This document shows, piece after piece, positions 49,556-52,358 of a stretch of 52,358 bases of DNA. Position numbers and translations under genes: made by a program. Position 1 is the stretch's first letter; the number at the start of each line of letters is the position of its first letter. The DNA is from Akkermansiaceae bacterium UBA2367 (lineage in GTDB: Bacteria > Verrucomicrobiota > Verrucomicrobiia > Verrucomicrobiales > DEV007): the NCBI GenBank assembly GCA_002344525.1, contig DDTJ01000048.1, positions 1 through 52,358 of the forward strand, written 5' to 3'. The notes beneath the pieces were generated by a model. That model was not told the origin of the DNA and did not search any database. It saw nothing but the letters and a program-made list of their open reading frames with translations.

Positions 49556-50215
49556 ATGTTCCCGGAGGACCAGCTCGTTCCCATCTCCGCCCTGCAGCAC
49601 TGGCTCTACTGCCCGCGCCAGTGTGCGCTCATCCATCTGGAGCAGGTGTGGGCGGAGAACCGCTACACGGCGGAGGGGCGCGTGCTGCACGAGAAGGCCC
49701 ACGACGGCCGCGACGAAACGCGAGCCGGAGTGCGGATCGCGCGGGGGCTTTCGGTGCGTTCGCTGGAGCTGGGGCTGACGGGGCAGTGCGATGTGGTCGA
49801 GTTCCATCGAGTGCCGAGCGAGGCTGGATGCGAGAGGATCGTGCCCGTCGAATACAAGCGGGGCAAGCCCAAGTCGCACCGGGCCGACGAGGTGCAGCTC
49901 TGCGCACAGGCGATGTGTCTGGAGGAGATGCTGGGGCTGCCGGGAGGCAGCGTCGGGGAGGGCTGCCTGTTCTACGGCACGCCGAGGCGACGCACGGGAG
50001 TGGTCTTCGACGAAGGGCTGAGGACGCTCACGAAGGAAACGGTTTCCGCTGTGCATGGGATGAGGAGGGGCGGGAATACGCCGACGGCGGAGTATCTGCC
50101 GAAGCGCTGCGACGCCTGCTCGCTGGTGGAGCTGTGCCAGCCAAAGGCGCTGCGATTTCGGAAGGGAGCCGCCGCTTGGTTCGAAAGGAATCTGGATCTG
50201 CCTTCCGAACGATGA
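49556..50215 (+). CDS. cas4: CRISPR-associated protein Cas4 (Dna2/RecB-like nuclease)
   Basis: This 219-aa Fe-S RecB-family nuclease acts with Cas1-Cas2 to trim prespacers and select PAMs. The Fe-S cluster cysteines are Cys19 and/or Cys23 (YCPRQC) and a C-terminal group (RCDACSLVELC). The nuclease core has 'GQCDVVEF' (Asp), 'VPVEYKRGKPK' (Glu and Lys) and 'DEVQLCAQAMCLEE' (the QhXXY-like helix). The ATG at 49556 lies before 'LVPISALQHWLYCPRQC'. A 175-nt gap precedes cas1. Confidence 0.95.
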   Translation: MFPEDQLVPISALQHWLYCPRQCALIHLEQVWAENRYTAEGRVLHEKAHDGRDETRAGVRIARGLSVRSLELGLTGQCDVVEFHRVPSEAGCERIVPVEYKRGKPKSHRADEVQLCAQAMCLEEMLGLPGGSVGEGCLFYGTPRRRTGVVFDEGLRTLTKETVSAVHGMRRGGNTPTAEYLPKRCDACSLVELCQPKALRFRKGAAAWFERNLDLPSER

Positions 50216-50390
50216 ATTTCCGGGGCTGGTTCAGATGGCCTGCGGGCGGTTCGCGGGATTTCCCGGAGGCTCTGGATCGGATGTGCCGGGAGGGAGGGGG
50301 ATTTCCTGCTCGACATCCACGTGGAAGTTTGCTGTAAGAAACAGTGGCAGGCCCTCCTCCGCGCCGTTCCATCCTCCAATCTCTGTCCAA

Positions 50391-51431
50391 GTGAAACGCC
50401 ACCTCAACACACTCTTCGTCACACTCGAAGGCGCATGGCTGCGCAAGGACGGCGCGGCGGTCGAGGTCCGGCACGAGGGAGAGACGAAGCTGCGGGTGCC
50501 CCTGCACAATCTCGACGGGATCGCCTGCTTTGGTTGGGATGCCGGTGCCTCCGCCGCGCTCATGGCGGCCTGCGCCGAGGCGGGGGTTACCTTGTCCTTC
50601 CATACGCCGCATGGGAAATTCCTAGCCGGAGTGAATGGATTCACGCCGGGCAACATCCTGCTGCGGCGGGAGCAGTATCGCCGCGCGGACCACGAGCCGG
50701 CCGCATTGCCCATCGCGGCCAACATGGTCGCGGCAAAGCTGGCGAATACGCGCGCAGTGCTCATGCGGGCGGGACGCGACCACGGGGAGAAGGATGCTGG
50801 CAGGGCCTCCGCCCTGCGGCAGGCCTCGGATTTCCTCGCGAGGCGAATGGTGCTGGCGAGACGGTGCGAGTCGCTCGATTCGCTACGGGGCATCGAGGGC
50901 GATGCGGCGGCGGTGTATTTCGCCGCGTTCCCGCACCTGATGACGCACGAGGATCCGGAGCTCGTGCTGAAAGGCCGTTCGCGTCGGCCTCCCCTCGATC
51001 CGGTGAATGCGCTCCTGTCGTTTCTCTACACCCTTCTGATGCATGACTGCCGTTCCGCATTGGAATCGTGCGGCCTCGACGCGCAGTGCGGCTTTCTCCA
51101 CCGGGACCGCCCCGGACGGCCCTCCCTGGCGCTGGATCTGATGGAGGAGTTCCGCCCTGTCCTCGCCGACCGGATGGCCCTGACCCTGATGAACCGCCGT
51201 CAGATCGGAGGCGGTGACTTCGAGAGGCAGGAGTCGGGCGCCTGCGTCCTGAAGGAGGCCGCGCGCAAGACGGTGCTGACCGCTTGGCAGGAGCGCAAGC
51301 AGGAGGAGATCGTCCATCCGTTTCTGGACGAGAGGACAACGGTCGGCCTGCTGCCCCATTTGCAGGCGCGTCTGCTGGCCCGCCATCTGCGCGGCGATCT
51401 CGACGCCTACCCTGCCTATCTGATGAAGTGA
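50391..51431 (+). CDS. cas1: CRISPR-associated integrase Cas1
   Basis: This 346-aa protein starts at GTG 50391 (KRHLNTLFVTLEGAWL, the usual I-C Cas1 opening). The metal-binding residues are the Glu in 'RGIEGDAAAVYF', the His in 'CGFLHRDRPGRPSLALDLMEEFRP' and the acidic residues of that last string. It integrates spacers at the leader end with Cas2. No ATG is available close to the conserved N-terminus. The 175 nt between cas4 and cas1 hold no gene and might contain an internal promoter. Confidence 0.96.
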   Translation: MKRHLNTLFVTLEGAWLRKDGAAVEVRHEGETKLRVPLHNLDGIACFGWDAGASAALMAACAEAGVTLSFHTPHGKFLAGVNGFTPGNILLRREQYRRADHEPAALPIAANMVAAKLANTRAVLMRAGRDHGEKDAGRASALRQASDFLARRMVLARRCESLDSLRGIEGDAAAVYFAAFPHLMTHEDPELVLKGRSRRPPLDPVNALLSFLYTLLMHDCRSALESCGLDAQCGFLHRDRPGRPSLALDLMEEFRPVLADRMALTLMNRRQIGGGDFERQESGACVLKEAARKTVLTAWQERKQEEIVHPFLDERTTVGLLPHLQARLLARHLRGDLDAYPAYLMK

Positions 51432-51450
51432 ATGCACGGATTGGAAGACG

Positions 51451-51741
51451 ATGTATATCTTGATCACCTATGATGTGGCGACCTCGGCTGACGGCGGCAA
51501 AAGGCGTCTGCGCCAGGTGGCGAAGGTGTGCCTGGACTACGGACAGCGGGTCCAGAACTCCGTCTTCGAGTGCTCGCTGGACCCCGCAAAGTTCGTGGAG
51601 CTGAAGCAGCGCATCCTTCGCATCGTCGATCTGGAGGAGGACAGCGTGCGCTTCTACCATCTAGGAAACAATTGGCGGAACAGGATCGACCACTTTGGAA
51701 GGAAGGGCGGCTTTGACATCGAGGGGCCGCTGGTGCTTTGA
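51451..51741 (+). CDS. cas2: CRISPR-associated protein Cas2
   Basis: A 96-aa protein, MYILITYDVATSADGGKRRL. The ferredoxin-fold Cas2 pattern is complete: 'YDV' with the conserved Asp, 'RRLRQVAKVCLDYGQRVQNSVFECSLDPAKFVELKQRI' and 'DSVRFYHLG'. It bridges two Cas1 dimers. It is 19 nt behind cas1 and is the last gene before the array. Confidence 0.97.
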   Translation: MYILITYDVATSADGGKRRLRQVAKVCLDYGQRVQNSVFECSLDPAKFVELKQRILRIVDLEEDSVRFYHLGNNWRNRIDHFGRKGGFDIEGPLVL

Positions 51742-51931
51742 TGGAGCTGGCGGCCCGCGAACCCAAAGCGGTGGCGGGCCGCCCAGCAGGTTCGCGGAAG
51801 AGCTAACCTGCTTAGTTTCAGTTCTTTGAAAAGAAAAAAGGAAATGGATTCCCGCGACCGTCGGCATCAGCCGACCGGTTCGCGGGAACTGGCTGCTTGA
51901 GTTTTCCGAGTCAAGGGATTAGCTTGAGGCG
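51742..51931 (+). promoter_or_regulatory. CRISPR leader with three dyads
   Basis: Three inverted repeats are present. GGCGGCCCGC/GCGGGCCGCC (51749-51758 with 51774-51783) lies 8 nt after cas2 and may end the cas transcript. AGCAGGTT/AACCTGCT is at 51785-51792 and 51805-51812. The nested TTCCCGCGA-cc-GTCGGC-atca-GCCGAC-cggt-TCGCGGGAA is at 51849-51888. An A-rich stretch (51829-51845) separates the last two. The first repeat starts 43 nt after the third dyad. Confidence 0.75.
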
Positions 51932-52358
51932 GTCGCTCCTTGCGTAGGAGCGCGGATTGAAACCGCCGCCCAGGCAAGGTCGCGGGCGAAGCGCTCGGTC
52001 GCTCCTTGCGTAGGAGCGCGGATTGAAACAGTCTCCTCGCCGGGCCTTTGATGGGTCATGGCGTCGCTCCTTGCGTAGGAGCGCGGATTGAAACCCGCCC
52101 ACCCTCGACTTCTACGCCTCCTACGCGAGGTCGCTCCTTGCGTAGGAGCGCGGATTGAAACCGTCGCTGCTGAATCCCCGATTGAGGCCTGACGGTCGCT
52201 CCTTGCGTAGGAGCGCGGATTGAAACTGCAATTCGTGCCCTCATGATCCCGGCGCGCCCAAGTCGCTCCTTGCGTAGGAGCGCGGATTGAAACAACGTGG
52301 CGCTGCGCACGAACGTGACGCTGGCGGTCGCTCCTTGCGTAGGAGCGCGGATTGAAAC
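51932..52358 (+). CRISPR. Type I-C CRISPR array, seven repeats in view, continues past the window
   Basis: Seven identical 32-nt repeats begin at 51932, 51998, 52063, 52130, 52195, 52262 and 52327. Each opens GTCGCTCC, has the hairpin CGCTCCT-tgcgt-AGGAGCG, and ends GGATTGAAAC, the I-C 5' handle. The six complete spacers are 34, 33, 35, 33, 35 and 33 nt and all differ. The last base of the window is the end of repeat 7, so the array continues. The leader and cas2 lie on the left, so transcription is on the + strand. No repeat shows degeneracy. Confidence 0.98.

Noticed and set aside
51932..52358. Self-targeting spacers
   Set aside because: Scanning by eye found no spacer match elsewhere in the window; short shared strings such as 'gacttctac' are too brief.

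Overview
The window is a high-G+C bacterial chromosome segment. It most likely comes from the Verrucomicrobiota (PVC superphylum). The support is a large secreted PVC-type cytochrome with a C-terminal CxxCH haem site, a secreted membrane-anchored protein resembling the verrucomicrobial PTPDL family, Tat-exported sugar-type oxidoreductase and isomerase proteins, and many dispersed palindromic intergenic repeats. This placement is inferred from gene content and no species is claimed.

Layout. 1-656 is the end of an rRNA operon (23S 3' end, 5S, terminator). 1145-11155 holds scattered housekeeping and envelope genes: a TIM-barrel isomerase, a PTPDL-like protein, a ParA-led operon ending in a GT-C-like membrane protein, and a reverse-strand permease/YbjN/bPH operon. 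11261-14452 is a translation block (tRNA-Arg, tRNA-Pro, thrS without a TGS domain, and infC with an AUC start). 14524-20809 is accessory: a ParE-type toxin-antitoxin pair, a HAD phosphatase, the PVC cytochrome, a VapX/VapD-like pair, a Uma2 protein and a broken SUMF1 lipoprotein gene. 20880-24709 is core metabolism (carA, an FHA protein, purA, uppS). 24914-27795 carries a Gfo/Idh/MocA protein and a GAF plus subtilisin-like protease pair. 27871-29936 is a reverse-strand operon with an ExbB/MotA-like channel subunit. 30243-41616 has tRNA-Leu, sufU, an AAA ATPase plus RloB-type TOPRIM pair (AbiL/RloAB-like defence), lysA, a B12-type radical SAM protein, membrane proteins, a flavin reductase and a dynamin-like GTPase.

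41905-52358 is a type I-C CRISPR-Cas locus: cas3, cas5c, cas8c, cas7c, an extra ORF, cas4, cas1, cas2, leader and array. The array has seven 32-nt repeats in view and runs off the window. Cas5c, Cas8c and Cas7c would form Cascade, Cas3 would degrade targets, and Cas4-Cas1-Cas2 would acquire spacers.

Three things set this locus apart. (i) A 213-aa helical protein sits between cas7c and cas4 and carries a HEPN-like R-H-x3-H motif, which suggests a built-in ribonuclease. (ii) A reverse-strand VapBC/FitAB cassette splits cas3 from cas5c and shares a 49-bp divergent promoter gap with cas5c. (iii) Just after cas3, on the opposite strand, is a repeat-like sequence identical to the last 14 nt of the array repeat, which could encode a CreR/CreA-like Cas-regulating RNA or be an array relic. 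cas8c and cas7c are also compositional mosaics. With the AbiL-like pair and three toxin-antitoxin modules, the window is rich in defence and conflict genes.
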